Assembly (NCBI GenBank): GCA_937928175.1
Contig: CALFVP010000057.1
Span: 1 to 26,283, forward strand
Origin: an uncultured bacterium
GTDB taxonomy: Bacteria > Spirochaetota > Brevinematia > DTOW01
Direction: 5' to 3'
Length of the DNA: 26,283 nt
Each line of letters starts with the position of its first letter. Position 1 is the stretch's first letter. Below are positions 1 through 7,947 of the stretch, one piece after another. The notes under the pieces were generated by a model. The model worked only from the letters and a program-made list of their open reading frames with translations. It was not told the origin of the DNA and did not search any database. Both the position numbers and the translations under genes were made by a program.

Positions 1-289
1 CAAACAATGGTATTTCAGAAATCCATTCAGAAATATCATATAACTGTAAATCTTTATCAAAATTAAAACCACAAGAATTATTTTTATAACTAACAAAAAA
101 CGATAGTAATTTTGAAAAAAACTTTAGTTGTTTAACTGTAATTTTTTTAGGCATAGGAGTAAAATTGTTTTTGTACAACCAAACTCTGACATTTTCAATT
201 TTTAACTCAGTAGAGCTTGGGATTTTCTTTTTGAATATTGAAAAACTACAATCTATTAATTGTTGTAGTGCTAAATTAGACGTATACAT
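1..289 (-). CDS. Unrecognised protein, N-terminal part (runs off left edge)
   Basis: An open frame on the minus strand starts at the ATG whose A is at 289 and stays open for 96 codons to base 1 without a stop. That length is unlikely by chance in DNA this AT-rich. The protein begins M-Y-T-S-N-L-A-L-Q-Q and is rich in Lys, Phe and Ser, with no signal peptide or clear membrane helix. I do not recognise the family. An AAGGAG sequence lies on the minus strand at 310-305, about 15 bases before the ATG, which is a long but possible spacing. The gene is divergent from rimP. A TATATT -10-like box for it (AATATA on the plus strand, 319-324) would overlap the rimP -35 box. Confidence 0.5.
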   Translation of the reverse strand, partial: MYTSNLALQQLIDCSFSIFKKKIPSSTELKIENVRVWLYKNNFTPMPKKITVKQLKFFSKLLSFFVSYKNNSCGFNFDKDLQLYDISEWISEIPLF

Positions 290-315
290 TTTTTGGTAGA
301 GGTACTCCTTGTATT

Positions 316-345
316 TTGAATATAAGCATTTTAATTTTATATAAT
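316..345 (+). promoter_or_regulatory. rimP promoter (TTGAAT-18-TATAAT)
   Basis: The -35 TTGAAT (316-321) and -10 TATAAT (340-345) are separated by 18 bp. A start about 7 bases after the -10 would fall near 352, leaving a leader of only about 5 bases before the rimP ATG at 357. No Shine-Dalgarno is present, which fits near-leaderless translation. This probably drives the rimP-nusA-infB operon. Confidence 0.6.
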
Positions 346-356
346 TAATAACGTAT

Positions 357-893
357 ATGTCAAAAAGTCTAAACAGAAAGGATAAGAAAACATACACTTA
401 TATTGATACAGAAGAAATCAAAAACGAGATACTACCTAAGGTAACAAAACTACTTAAAGAAATGGGATACGAATTAGTTGATTTAGAAATTAGAAAAGGG
501 AAAAGTATAAATCTAGAGATAGAAATATACTCTAAAAACAAAAATATTTCTCTTAAAGATTGTGAAAAAGTGTCAAACATTATTTCAAGAATGCTTGATG
601 TAGAGGATCCTATACCTGTTAGTTACAATTTAGTAGTAAGTTCTCCAGGGGTAAACAGAAAGCTAAAGAATCTAAAAGAATACGAAATATTTTCAGGTCG
701 AGATGTTGAGGTAAAAATCAGCAATTTTGAAAATTACAACCTAAAGAGTGAACTAAGTATTGCTAAACTTATAGGAATAGATAAAGATATTGTAAAGTTT
801 GACATAGACGGGAAAGAAGTATGGATTGATATTTCAGACATTATTTATACTAAACTTCATTTTGATGTTTCAAAGTACTTTGGAGGTGTATAA
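357..893 (+). CDS. rimP: Ribosome maturation factor RimP
   Basis: RimP assists assembly of the 30S ribosomal subunit in the cytoplasm. The 178-residue protein matches the family in order: an N-terminal alpha/beta domain containing L-L-K-E-M-G-Y-E-L-V-D-L-E, the hallmark L-V-V-S-S-P-G-V-N-R-K-L-K segment near residues 92-104 (family form V-S-S-P-G-x-x-R-x-L), and a C-terminal SH3-like barrel ending in an I-x-Y-x-K-L segment. The first 20 or so residues are a basic extension (S-K-S-L-N-R-K-D-K-K) before the domain proper, so the start at 357 is a little uncertain. It has no Shine-Dalgarno but fits a near-leaderless start. nusA follows after 3 bases, the conserved rimP-nusA order, so the two are co-transcribed. 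Confidence 0.93.
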   Translation: MSKSLNRKDKKTYTYIDTEEIKNEILPKVTKLLKEMGYELVDLEIRKGKSINLEIEIYSKNKNISLKDCEKVSNIISRMLDVEDPIPVSYNLVVSSPGVNRKLKNLKEYEIFSGRDVEVKISNFENYNLKSELSIAKLIGIDKDIVKFDIDGKEVWIDISDIIYTKLHFDVSKYFGGV

Positions 894-896
894 AGT

Positions 897-2207
897 ATGA
901 TGCTTCTCGATATAAAAAAAATATTCCAAGAGTTGGATCTTCCAGAAGACATAGTGCAAAAAATGCTACAAAATGCATTTTTAGCAGGTTACAAAAAAGA
1001 GTACGGCAATAATTACGACAATATGGTATTTAGAATATCCGAAGATGGCAAAAAAGCCGAAATAATTTCAATAAAGACAATAGTAGAAAAAGTAAAAGAT
1101 CCGGTGTTAGAGATCTCTATAGACAAAGCTAAAAAGATCTCAAGCGATGCTAAAATTGGAGACAAAATAGAAGTACCTATATCACCGGAAAACTTCAGTA
1201 GGCAAGCTGTGGAAGTTATAAAAAACGTGTTTTTATCAATGAAAATGGAGATTGAAAGAGATAAAGTAACATCCATATTTAAAAACAAGATAGGCGATAT
1301 TCTGGTATGTAAGATAAGCAACATGAAAGGCAGGGGCATAGATGTAATAGTTGATATTGGAACATTAAAAATTGATGGATTTATACCTCCAGAACATCTA
1401 ATGTCAGAAGATCATAGGTTATTCAAAACTGGAGATAATATAAAAGCAGTACTTATAGATATAATCACTCCTCAAGAAACTCAAGAAACAAACACAAAAA
1501 GAAATATACGCAGAGAATCAAAACTCATACTATCCAGGACAGTACCTGAATTTATAAAGAAACTATTCTTTAACAACATTCCTGAAGTAAATAAAGGAAT
1601 AGTTGAAATAAAAGCAGTTGGTAGAATAGCAGGAGAAAGATCAAAAGTAGCAGTATACTCGAATTTTCCAGGTATAGATCCTGTGGGAGCGTGTATAGGA
1701 ATTGGCGGAAGTAGAATAATAAGTGTTTCAAAAGAGGTAAGTGGTGAAAAAATAGATGTAGTTTTGTGGAGTGATGATGTATCAGAGTTTGTTAAAAACG
1801 TTCTTGGAAGAGATGCTGTACACTCTGTAGAAGTAAGGGAAAAAGAAGTATTAGTAAAAATATTTGAATCACATCTAAACATACTAGGTAAAAATTCTAT
1901 AAACGTAAAACTTTTATCACAAATGATTAATAAAGATGTCAAAGTAATGTTAATATCCGAAGAGCAATCTCCTTACAAAAGTGAAATATTCATAGAAGAG
2001 GAGGAAGTAAACGAAAACACTTACGTAGATTATTTACCTTTTGATAAAGAAGTGTTAGATAAACTAAAAGAGAAGAATATAAAAACTATTGGAAATTTAC
2101 TAGAAAATTTAGATTCATTAAAATCGTTGGGCTTTTCTTCAAGAGAGATATCTCACATAAATAGTATAATAAATGAATACATTGAGGTAGAGATTGAGGA
2201 GGAATGA
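897..2207 (+). CDS. nusA: Transcription elongation/termination factor NusA
   Basis: NusA binds RNA polymerase and nascent RNA and modulates pausing, termination and antitermination. The 436-residue protein shows the N-terminal polymerase-binding domain (about 1-125), an S1 RNA-binding domain (about 132-190, G-D-I-L-V-C-K-I onward) and two KH domains. KH1 includes G-I-D-P-V-G-A-C-I-G-I-G-G-S-R (about 259-273). A C-terminal helix-hairpin-helix-like segment (about 380-436) has the form L-x-x-K-N-I-K-T-I-G-N-L. A strong GGAGGT (882-887) sits 9 bases before the ATG at 897, favouring that start over the next ATG at 900. Its end overlaps the start of infB (ATGATG), implying translational coupling. 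Confidence 0.96.
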   Translation: MMLLDIKKIFQELDLPEDIVQKMLQNAFLAGYKKEYGNNYDNMVFRISEDGKKAEIISIKTIVEKVKDPVLEISIDKAKKISSDAKIGDKIEVPISPENFSRQAVEVIKNVFLSMKMEIERDKVTSIFKNKIGDILVCKISNMKGRGIDVIVDIGTLKIDGFIPPEHLMSEDHRLFKTGDNIKAVLIDIITPQETQETNTKRNIRRESKLILSRTVPEFIKKLFFNNIPEVNKGIVEIKAVGRIAGERSKVAVYSNFPGIDPVGACIGIGGSRIISVSKEVSGEKIDVVLWSDDVSEFVKNVLGRDAVHSVEVREKEVLVKIFESHLNILGKNSINVKLLSQMINKDVKVMLISEEQSPYKSEIFIEEEEVNENTYVDYLPFDKEVLDKLKEKNIKTIGNLLENLDSLKSLGFSSREISHINSIINEYIEVEIEEE

Positions 2208-4453
2208 TGACAGAGAAGAAAAAAATAAAAATAAAAATAAAGAAAAAGGTTACTCAGGAAGATATCCAAGAAAACGGAAAGACAGAAACTAGTGAAACAG
2301 TAACATTACCCGAAGAAAAGTCAGAAATTAAGGAGAAAATTAATACCAAAGTAGATCAAAGAGAAGTAACTTTCAAGAAAAGTTACGAAGAGAGCAGAAG
2401 AAGTTGGAGACCTCAAGAATACAAAAAAAGAGAATATGAAACTAATATACAAAAAAGAAAACCTTTCCAAGGGAAAAAAGAAGGATACGATAGAGGAAAA
2501 GTAGCAACTAATAAAACCGAATATTCTAAAACCCCAGGTAAATTTAGTTTAAAAGACAAAATAAAACCAACACCTACGCAAAGTAAACAACTAAAACCTA
2601 CACCACCAGCGTTTACACCTAGAAAACTTAAACCTAAGAAAAATTCAGATATTGAACTATATATCACAGAAGAATCATTTGAATCAAAATTAGAAGCTGA
2701 GTTTTTAAGGAAGCAGAAAGAGAAAACCTATGCCGTACCTGAAGAGATAGAAATATACGATGTAATAACTGTTGGAGATTTAGCCAAAAAGATGAATGTA
2801 AAATCATCTGATCTTATAGAAGTACTAAACAAGTTAGGTTTAAACGTAACAATAAATGACAAGATAGACGCAGACACTGCAAGTGTTGTTGCAGAGGAAT
2901 TTGGAGCAAGGGTCAGAGTTAAATCCGTATTTGATGAAATAAACATCGAAGAAGAACCAGATAACGAAAACTACGTAAAAGAGAGGCCACCCGTTGTAAC
3001 AGTAATGGGGCATGTGGATCACGGTAAAACCACTTTGTTAGACGCAATAAGAAACACCAAAGTTGCCCAAAGTGAAACAGGTGGAATAACTCAACACATA
3101 GGAGCATCAGTTATAGAAATAAACGGTAAAAAAATAACTTTTATAGACACACCTGGACATGAAGCATTCACTGCCATGAGAGCAAAAGGAGCAAAAGTAA
3201 CTGATATTGTAGTACTAGTAGTTGCAGCAGATGACGGCGTAAAAGAACAAACCTTGGAAGCTCTAAACCATGCAAAAGATGCAAACGTACCAATTATAGT
3301 TGCAATAAACAAAATCGATGCACCTGGAGCTAATCCCGATAGAGTAAAAAACCAACTTAGTGAACTAGGACTAATTCCAGAAGAATGGGGTGGAGATACT
3401 ATGTACGTTGAAATATCCGCCCTCAAAAAAATCAACATTGATAAACTTCTCGAATCCATACTACTACAAGCAGAGTTAATGGAACTAAAAGCAGATCACC
3501 ATAAAAAGGGAATAGGTTTTGTAATAGAAAGTAAAATTGAACAAGGAAGAGGTATAGTATTTTCAATAATAGTTAAAAACGGTATAGTTAAGGTTGGAGA
3601 TAACTTTTTAGTTGGTACAACAAGTGGAAAAGTTAGAGCAATATTCGATGATAAGGGAAATAAAATTGATAAAATACTACCAGGGTTACCTGGAGAAATA
3701 GTAGGAGCAGATGATCTTCCTAACGCTGGTGATAAATTTAACGTAGTAGAATCTGAAGAAATAGCAAGAGAAATAGCAGAAAAAAGAAAGTACTATCTAA
3801 AGATAGAAAATATAAAAAGCTTAAAGGTCAAAAATTTATTTGAAGAGAAAAAAGAAATTAAATACATTATCAAAGCGGACGTTTTTGGTAGTTCAGAAGC
3901 AATAAAGTACTCTTTAGAAAAGTTATCCAACGAAGAAATTTCGATAAAAGTTATACACTGGGGGGTTGGACAAGTAAATGAAAGCGATGTTATGCTTGCA
4001 AAAGCAGGAGAAGCTTCGATAATAGCATTTAGAACAAAGGTAGGAGCAAAAGCTTCAGAAATGGCAGAAAAAGAAAAAGTAAAAATCAAAAAATATAACA
4101 TAATATACGAAATAATTGAAGATGTAAAAGAAGAAATAAAAGGATTGAAAGAATCTATATTTGTAGAAAAAGTTTTAGGTACAGCTGAAGTAAGAAAAGT
4201 TTTTAGAATAAGTGGTGTAGGAAACGTTGCAGGGTGTTACGTAAAAAGCGGAGTGATTCAGAAAAAATCAAAAGTAAGAATATACAGAGATAACACACTA
4301 GTCTTTGACGGCGAAATACTATCGTTAAAACACATTAAGGATGATGTAAATGAAATAAAGGAAGGATTCGAATGTGGAATTTCTTTCAAAAACTTCAACG
4401 ACATAAAGGAAGGAGACATAATAGAATGCTACGTACTTGTAGAACAGCAATAG
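2207..4453 (+). CDS. infB: Translation initiation factor IF-2
   Basis: IF-2 is the GTPase that places initiator tRNA on the ribosome. The first 160 or so residues are Lys/Arg/Glu-rich and low in complexity (K-I-K-I-K-I-K-K-K near the start), as usual for the variable N-terminus. An IF2-N helical domain follows around residues 185-240. The G domain carries G1 G-H-V-D-H-G-K-T (268-275), G3 D-T-P-G-H, G4 N-K-I-D and G5 S-A-L. The later beta-barrel and C2 fMet-tRNA-binding domains are complete. Two ATGs lie in tandem at 2204 and 2207. AGGAGG at 2197-2202 is 4 bases from 2207 but only 1 from 2204, so I chose 2207 (748 residues). Unlike the common order, rbfA, truB and rpsO do not follow. Confidence 0.96.
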   Translation: MTEKKKIKIKIKKKVTQEDIQENGKTETSETVTLPEEKSEIKEKINTKVDQREVTFKKSYEESRRSWRPQEYKKREYETNIQKRKPFQGKKEGYDRGKVATNKTEYSKTPGKFSLKDKIKPTPTQSKQLKPTPPAFTPRKLKPKKNSDIELYITEESFESKLEAEFLRKQKEKTYAVPEEIEIYDVITVGDLAKKMNVKSSDLIEVLNKLGLNVTINDKIDADTASVVAEEFGARVRVKSVFDEINIEEEPDNENYVKERPPVVTVMGHVDHGKTTLLDAIRNTKVAQSETGGITQHIGASVIEINGKKITFIDTPGHEAFTAMRAKGAKVTDIVVLVVAADDGVKEQTLEALNHAKDANVPIIVAINKIDAPGANPDRVKNQLSELGLIPEEWGGDTMYVEISALKKINIDKLLESILLQAELMELKADHHKKGIGFVIESKIEQGRGIVFSIIVKNGIVKVGDNFLVGTTSGKVRAIFDDKGNKIDKILPGLPGEIVGADDLPNAGDKFNVVESEEIAREIAEKRKYYLKIENIKSLKVKNLFEEKKEIKYIIKADVFGSSEAIKYSLEKLSNEEISIKVIHWGVGQVNESDVMLAKAGEASIIAFRTKVGAKASEMAEKEKVKIKKYNIIYEIIEDVKEEIKGLKESIFVEKVLGTAEVRKVFRISGVGNVAGCYVKSGVIQKKSKVRIYRDNTLVFDGEILSLKHIKDDVNEIKEGFECGISFKNFNDIKEGDIIECYVLVEQQ

Positions 4454-4508
4454 AAATTTGTTTTCCAAAAAATTTTTATTAGTTTTTAAAATCTATGGAG
4501 GTAAAGGG

Positions 4509-5348
4509 ATGCTAAAAACAAAAGTAGATATTTCTTACCTCAAAAAACTAGCACGTGAAATGAGAAAAAAGATACTTATAATGACACATGAGGTAAACAG
4601 TGGACATCCTGGCGGATCAATGTCCTTAGTTGAAATAATGTTATCTTTATACTTTTACAAAATAAAGTACGATACCACTAACCCTTTATGGGATGAAAGA
4701 GACAGAGTTATAATATCCAAGGGACATGCAACTCCTGTAGTGTACCTTACATTGGCAAAAGCTGGATTTTTCGATGAAAACGATTTAATGAAAGGGTTTA
4801 GAAGGTTTGGATCAGTATTCCAAGGACATGTTTACACTGGTGTACCTGGAATAGAATTCAATACTGGTTCTTTAGGGCAGGGTTTATCAGCAGGTATAGG
4901 TATAGCATTGTCTTCAAGATACAAGAAAAAAGATTTCAACGTATACGTTATACTTGGTGATGGAGAAATACAAGAAGGTAGTATATGGGAAGCAGCAATG
5001 TTTGCTTCTCATCATAAAATCGATAATCTATGTGCTATAATAGACTATAACAAAATTCAAGAAAACGGTTTTGTAAACGAGATACTTAGCATTGAACCAC
5101 TTAAAGACAGATGGGAATCATTCGGATGGAACTATATAGAAATAGATGGACACAACTTTGAGCAAATATTTGAAGCTCTGGACGCTTTTACAAGTAGTAA
5201 AGGACAAGGTAAACCAACAGTAATAGTCGCAAACACTATAAAAGGTAAAGGAGTATCTTTCATGGAATACAATCATACCTACCACGGAAGAGCATTAAAC
5301 AAAGAAGAACTTGAAAAAGCATTACAAGAATTAGAAGGGGAAAAATAA
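4509..5348 (+). CDS. Transketolase, N-terminal (thiamine-diphosphate-binding) subunit
   Basis: This is the first half of a split transketolase, which moves two-carbon ketol units between sugar phosphates in the pentose phosphate pathway. The 279-residue protein has S-G-H-P-G-G-S (31-37, His33) and K-G-H-A (71-74, His73). It also has the thiamine-diphosphate motif running from G-D-G (150-152) to N181. An upstream in-frame start at 4458 would add 17 hydrophobic residues, but GGAGGT at 4497-4502, six bases before the ATG at 4509, marks the real start. The stop overlaps the ATG of the C-terminal half by one base (TAATG), so the two subunits should be made in equal amounts. The gene lies 55 bases after infB with no clear terminator between them. 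Confidence 0.92.
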   Translation: MLKTKVDISYLKKLAREMRKKILIMTHEVNSGHPGGSMSLVEIMLSLYFYKIKYDTTNPLWDERDRVIISKGHATPVVYLTLAKAGFFDENDLMKGFRRFGSVFQGHVYTGVPGIEFNTGSLGQGLSAGIGIALSSRYKKKDFNVYVILGDGEIQEGSIWEAAMFASHHKIDNLCAIIDYNKIQENGFVNEILSIEPLKDRWESFGWNYIEIDGHNFEQIFEALDAFTSSKGQGKPTVIVANTIKGKGVSFMEYNHTYHGRALNKEELEKALQELEGEK

Positions 5349-6316
5349 TGCAACCTAAACCAACAAGAGACGGATTCGGTGAAGAACTTGTCAGCTTAGG
5401 GTACGAAAACGAAAAAATAATAGTGTTTTCGGCAGATTTAGAAGATTCTGTAAGATCAGAATACTTTAAATTCAAGTTTCCTGAAAGGTTTTACAACGTA
5501 GGAATAGCAGAACAGAACATGGTAGGAATAGCTGCTGGACTAGCTAAAGAAGGATTCATTACATTCGTAACATCCTTTGCCGTTTTCCTAACAAACAGAG
5601 CATACGATTTTATAAGAATTTCGGTTTGCTATAACAATTTCAACGTAAAACTTTGTGCTTCACATGCAGGAGTAACAGTAGGTGAAGATGGTGCAACAGC
5701 TCAATCACTAGAAGATATAGCAATAATGGCAGTATTACCCAATATGAGAGTAGTTTGTCCAGTAGATTACTTAGAAGCAAAAAAAATAACAAGATTCATC
5801 ACCAACGAATACGGTCCTTTCTACATGAGATTAAGCAGAGCACCATACCCAATAATAACATCCGAAACAGATAAATTCGAGTTCGGTAAAGGTAAAATAT
5901 TCATGGAAGGAGAAGACTTAACTATAATATCTTACGGAATAACCGTCTCAGAAAGCTTAAAAGCAGCGGAAGAACTCAAAAAAGATGGAATATCCGCAAG
6001 AGTAATAAACATGAGCACTATAAAACCATTTGATGAACAATTAGTACTGGACTCTGCAGAAAAAACAGGAGCAATACTGGTAGTTGAAGAACACGAAATA
6101 ACAAACGGACTAGGAAGCATGATAGCAAGATTTTTATCTACTAAAAAACCAGTACCTATGGAATTTATCGCAGTAAACGATGTTTTTGGCGTATCAGGTA
6201 AACCTTACGAACTCCTAGAACATTTCGGACTTGACTATAAAAACATCTATAACGTCTCAAAAAAACTATTAAAAAGAAAAAAATCTAATTCCTCTCATAA
6301 GAAAAATAATCAATAA
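5348..6316 (+). CDS. Transketolase, C-terminal subunit
   Basis: This is the second half of the split transketolase. The 322-residue protein carries the pyrimidine-binding domain with the catalytic glutamate in V-G-I-A-E-Q-N-M (Glu55), then T-S-F-A-V-F and S-H-A-G-V-T-V-G-E-D-G-A. A C-terminal transketolase domain follows from about residue 190, with L-V-V-E-E-H near residue 245. AGGGG at about 5336-5340 serves as ribosome binding site, and the start shares one base with the stop of the N-terminal half. The last 15 or so residues are Lys/Ser/Asn-rich. The final 32 bases overlap the 3' end of the convergent lipoprotein gene. Split transketolases are known in archaea and various bacteria; paralogues such as DXP synthase differ in the His and Glu motifs and are less likely. 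Confidence 0.92.
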   Translation: MQPKPTRDGFGEELVSLGYENEKIIVFSADLEDSVRSEYFKFKFPERFYNVGIAEQNMVGIAAGLAKEGFITFVTSFAVFLTNRAYDFIRISVCYNNFNVKLCASHAGVTVGEDGATAQSLEDIAIMAVLPNMRVVCPVDYLEAKKITRFITNEYGPFYMRLSRAPYPIITSETDKFEFGKGKIFMEGEDLTIISYGITVSESLKAAEELKKDGISARVINMSTIKPFDEQLVLDSAEKTGAILVVEEHEITNGLGSMIARFLSTKKPVPMEFIAVNDVFGVSGKPYELLEHFGLDYKNIYNVSKKLLKRKKSNSSHKKNNQ

Positions 6317-6950
6317 ATAAATTCCTATCAAGAATATACAAATCGTTATAAATTAGATACCCACTTATACTAACACTAGTTTTGTCTATATCGTTATCAA
6401 ACTTGATGTTAGTAACTATTCTATTATTAAAGTACATTGAAGTAGTATCTCTAACTACTTCAACAGTCATTAAAACATTATTACTTTGAAACTCATTAGA
6501 AATAGCGTACTTAAGACTAACCCTAGGAGATAAAACCTCAACTTCAACTACGTTAGTATTTTCAATACCAGAAAAAAAATACCTAAAAGAAATAGTAATA
6601 TTCCATGTATTATTAAAAAGTTCCATCTCAACAGCTACATTAGTGTTTCTATTTAAAACAAGCATAGAAAATTTACCGTTTCTAAAGTTTTTCAAAGACT
6701 TAACTCCTCCACCTTCTAATACTCCGTAAGGTATGTTTATAACCAAATTACCATTAGATACAGAAACGTTATCATCATTCAACCTAGAAGAATACTTAAA
6801 CACATTGTTAATCTTATACCATACCTCAGAATCAAAAAAATCAAAATTATCAAACAGAAAATCTCTATCAAAAATTCCTGAATCGTAGATAACAGTATTA
6901 CATGAAAACAATACAAAAACAAAACCAACTAGTAGAAATTTTCTAAACAT
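6285..6950 (-). CDS. Lipoprotein with GH16/concanavalin-like fold, catalytic site apparently lost
   Basis: The 221-residue protein begins with a short signal peptide ending in the lipobox-like V-L-F-S-C (Cys17), so it is probably lipid-anchored at the envelope. Several stretches resemble glycoside hydrolase family 16 in order: F-D-N-F-D-F-F-D (33-40), D-D-N-V-S-V-S-N-G-N-L-V-I (59-71), G-G-G-V-K-S with N-G-K-F (80-94), and a C-terminal L-F-I-D-Y-F-S-Y (211-218). At the GH16 active site (D-E-I-D-I-E-F-L-G in the family) it has N-V-V-E-V-E-V-L-S (133-141), so the nucleophile Glu is replaced by Val. A binding rather than hydrolytic role is inferred. A longer TTG start (6989) is possible, but 6950 fits the promoter. 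The 3' end overlaps the transketolase gene convergently. Confidence 0.6.
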   Translation of the reverse strand: MFRKFLLVGFVFVLFSCNTVIYDSGIFDRDFLFDNFDFFDSEVWYKINNVFKYSSRLNDDNVSVSNGNLVINIPYGVLEGGGVKSLKNFRNGKFSMLVLNRNTNVAVEMELFNNTWNITISFRYFFSGIENTNVVEVEVLSPRVSLKYAISNEFQSNNVLMTVEVVRDTTSMYFNNRIVTNIKFDNDIDKTSVSISGYLIYNDLYILDRNLFIDYFSYERN

Positions 6951-6957
6951 AAAGAAT

Positions 6958-6986
6958 AATATAATAAAAACTCTAAATACTTTCAA
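6958..6986 (-). promoter_or_regulatory. Leaderless promoter of the lipoprotein gene (TTGAAA-17-TATATT)
   Basis: On the minus strand, TTGAAA (6986-6981) and TATATT (6963-6958) are separated by exactly 17 bp. Only seven bases separate the -10 from the ATG at 6950, so transcription would begin at or one base before the start codon. There is no Shine-Dalgarno. Confidence 0.6.
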
Positions 6987-7070
6987 CAAACCTTACCCAA
7001 GCCCCATACTTACCAGTTCACAAAGTAAAAACGTAGAAAAATTTCTAAGAAATTACTAAATTTATACTTT

Positions 7071-7889
7071 ATGAAAGAAAGTAAAGTAGTTATTGTGACA
7101 GGTGGAACTTCAGGTATAGGAAAAGAAACTTCTAAACTGTTATCTCAAAAAGGTTTTACTGTATACGCGTGTGGTAGAAACTTAGAAAAAGCCCAAGATT
7201 TAAAAGAATTTAACGTAAGCCTAGACTTTGTTGATTTCGAAAAGGATGAAACAATCCAAAGTTTTGTAGAAAAAGTTTTCAAATCATCTGGAAGAATAGA
7301 TGTTTTAATAAACAATGCTGGTTATGGAATAGCAGGAACAATAGAAGATATACCAATAGAAGAAGCTAAAAGACAATTTGAAGTAAACCTATTTGCTCAA
7401 ATAAAAATATCAAAATTAGTAATACCAATAATGAGAGAACAAAAGAAAGGTAAAATAATAAACATAACATCAATAGCATCACTTATTCCTTCACCTATTT
7501 TAAGTTGGTACTCCGCTTCAAAAGTAGCTTTCTCATTTATGAGTTTTGCACTAAGGCAAGAAGTTAAAAAGTTTGGAATAGATGTAGTTGAAATAGCACC
7601 AGGAGGAATAAACACAAACTGGCCGAATGTTACCATCCAGTACCTTGAAAAATTCTCTAAAAATTCCCTTTACGAAAAAGAAATAAAAAGAGTTTTCGAC
7701 TTTTTTAAAAACAGTATACAATCATCACCTTCACCGAAGGTAGTAGCAAAAAAAATACTAAAAATAATAAACAAAAGAAAAACAAAACCTACGTACTTTG
7801 TACCATCATACGGAAACCTTATAAACATTTTTGCAAAAATCACCCCTAAATTCATATTCGACAAATTCTATACACTAATTCTCAAATAA
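7071..7889 (+). CDS. Short-chain dehydrogenase/reductase (SDR), substrate unknown
   Basis: A 272-residue classical SDR with a Rossmann NAD(P)-binding fold. It shows the nucleotide-binding T-G-G-T-S-G-I-G (10-17), the structural N-N-A-G (81-84), the catalytic Ser region N-I-T-S-I-A-S (131-137) and the catalytic Y-S-A-S-K (Tyr147, Lys151). A-C-G-R-N after beta-2 has Arg36, which hints at NADPH preference. P-G-G-I-N-T near residue 180 is the usual post-catalytic loop. The C-terminal tail (about 230-272) is basic and hydrophobic, as in membrane-associated lipid or sterol-type SDRs. No Shine-Dalgarno is seen before the ATG. A weak promoter-like pair (TAGAAA, 17 bp, TAAATT) ends 8 bases upstream. 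The substrate cannot be read from sequence. The next gene begins 58 bases downstream. Confidence 0.85.
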   Translation: MKESKVVIVTGGTSGIGKETSKLLSQKGFTVYACGRNLEKAQDLKEFNVSLDFVDFEKDETIQSFVEKVFKSSGRIDVLINNAGYGIAGTIEDIPIEEAKRQFEVNLFAQIKISKLVIPIMREQKKGKIINITSIASLIPSPILSWYSASKVAFSFMSFALRQEVKKFGIDVVEIAPGGINTNWPNVTIQYLEKFSKNSLYEKEIKRVFDFFKNSIQSSPSPKVVAKKILKIINKRKTKPTYFVPSYGNLINIFAKITPKFIFDKFYTLILK

Positions 7890-7947
7890 AATTTCTCTAA
7901 GTTGAAAAAAAGATACCTTTTCAAAAAAAAAGAATATAATGAAAGTT

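Noticed and set aside
1481..1942. 153-codon open frame on the minus strand inside nusA
   Set aside because: It lies wholly within the nusA coding sequence, has low-complexity Ser/Thr/Phe-rich composition typical of antisense frames in AT-rich genes, and no start signals.
3091..3459. 122-codon minus-strand frame inside infB
   Set aside because: Antisense shadow of the conserved GTPase domain; no ribosome binding site or recognisable family.
4454..4508. Terminator between infB and transketolase
   Set aside because: A- and T-runs are present but no GC-containing stem could be found.
7063..7068. TATACT as the -10 box of the SDR gene
   Set aside because: It ends only 2 bases before the ATG, so transcription would start inside the coding sequence; TAAATT (7057-7062) is a weaker but better placed candidate.
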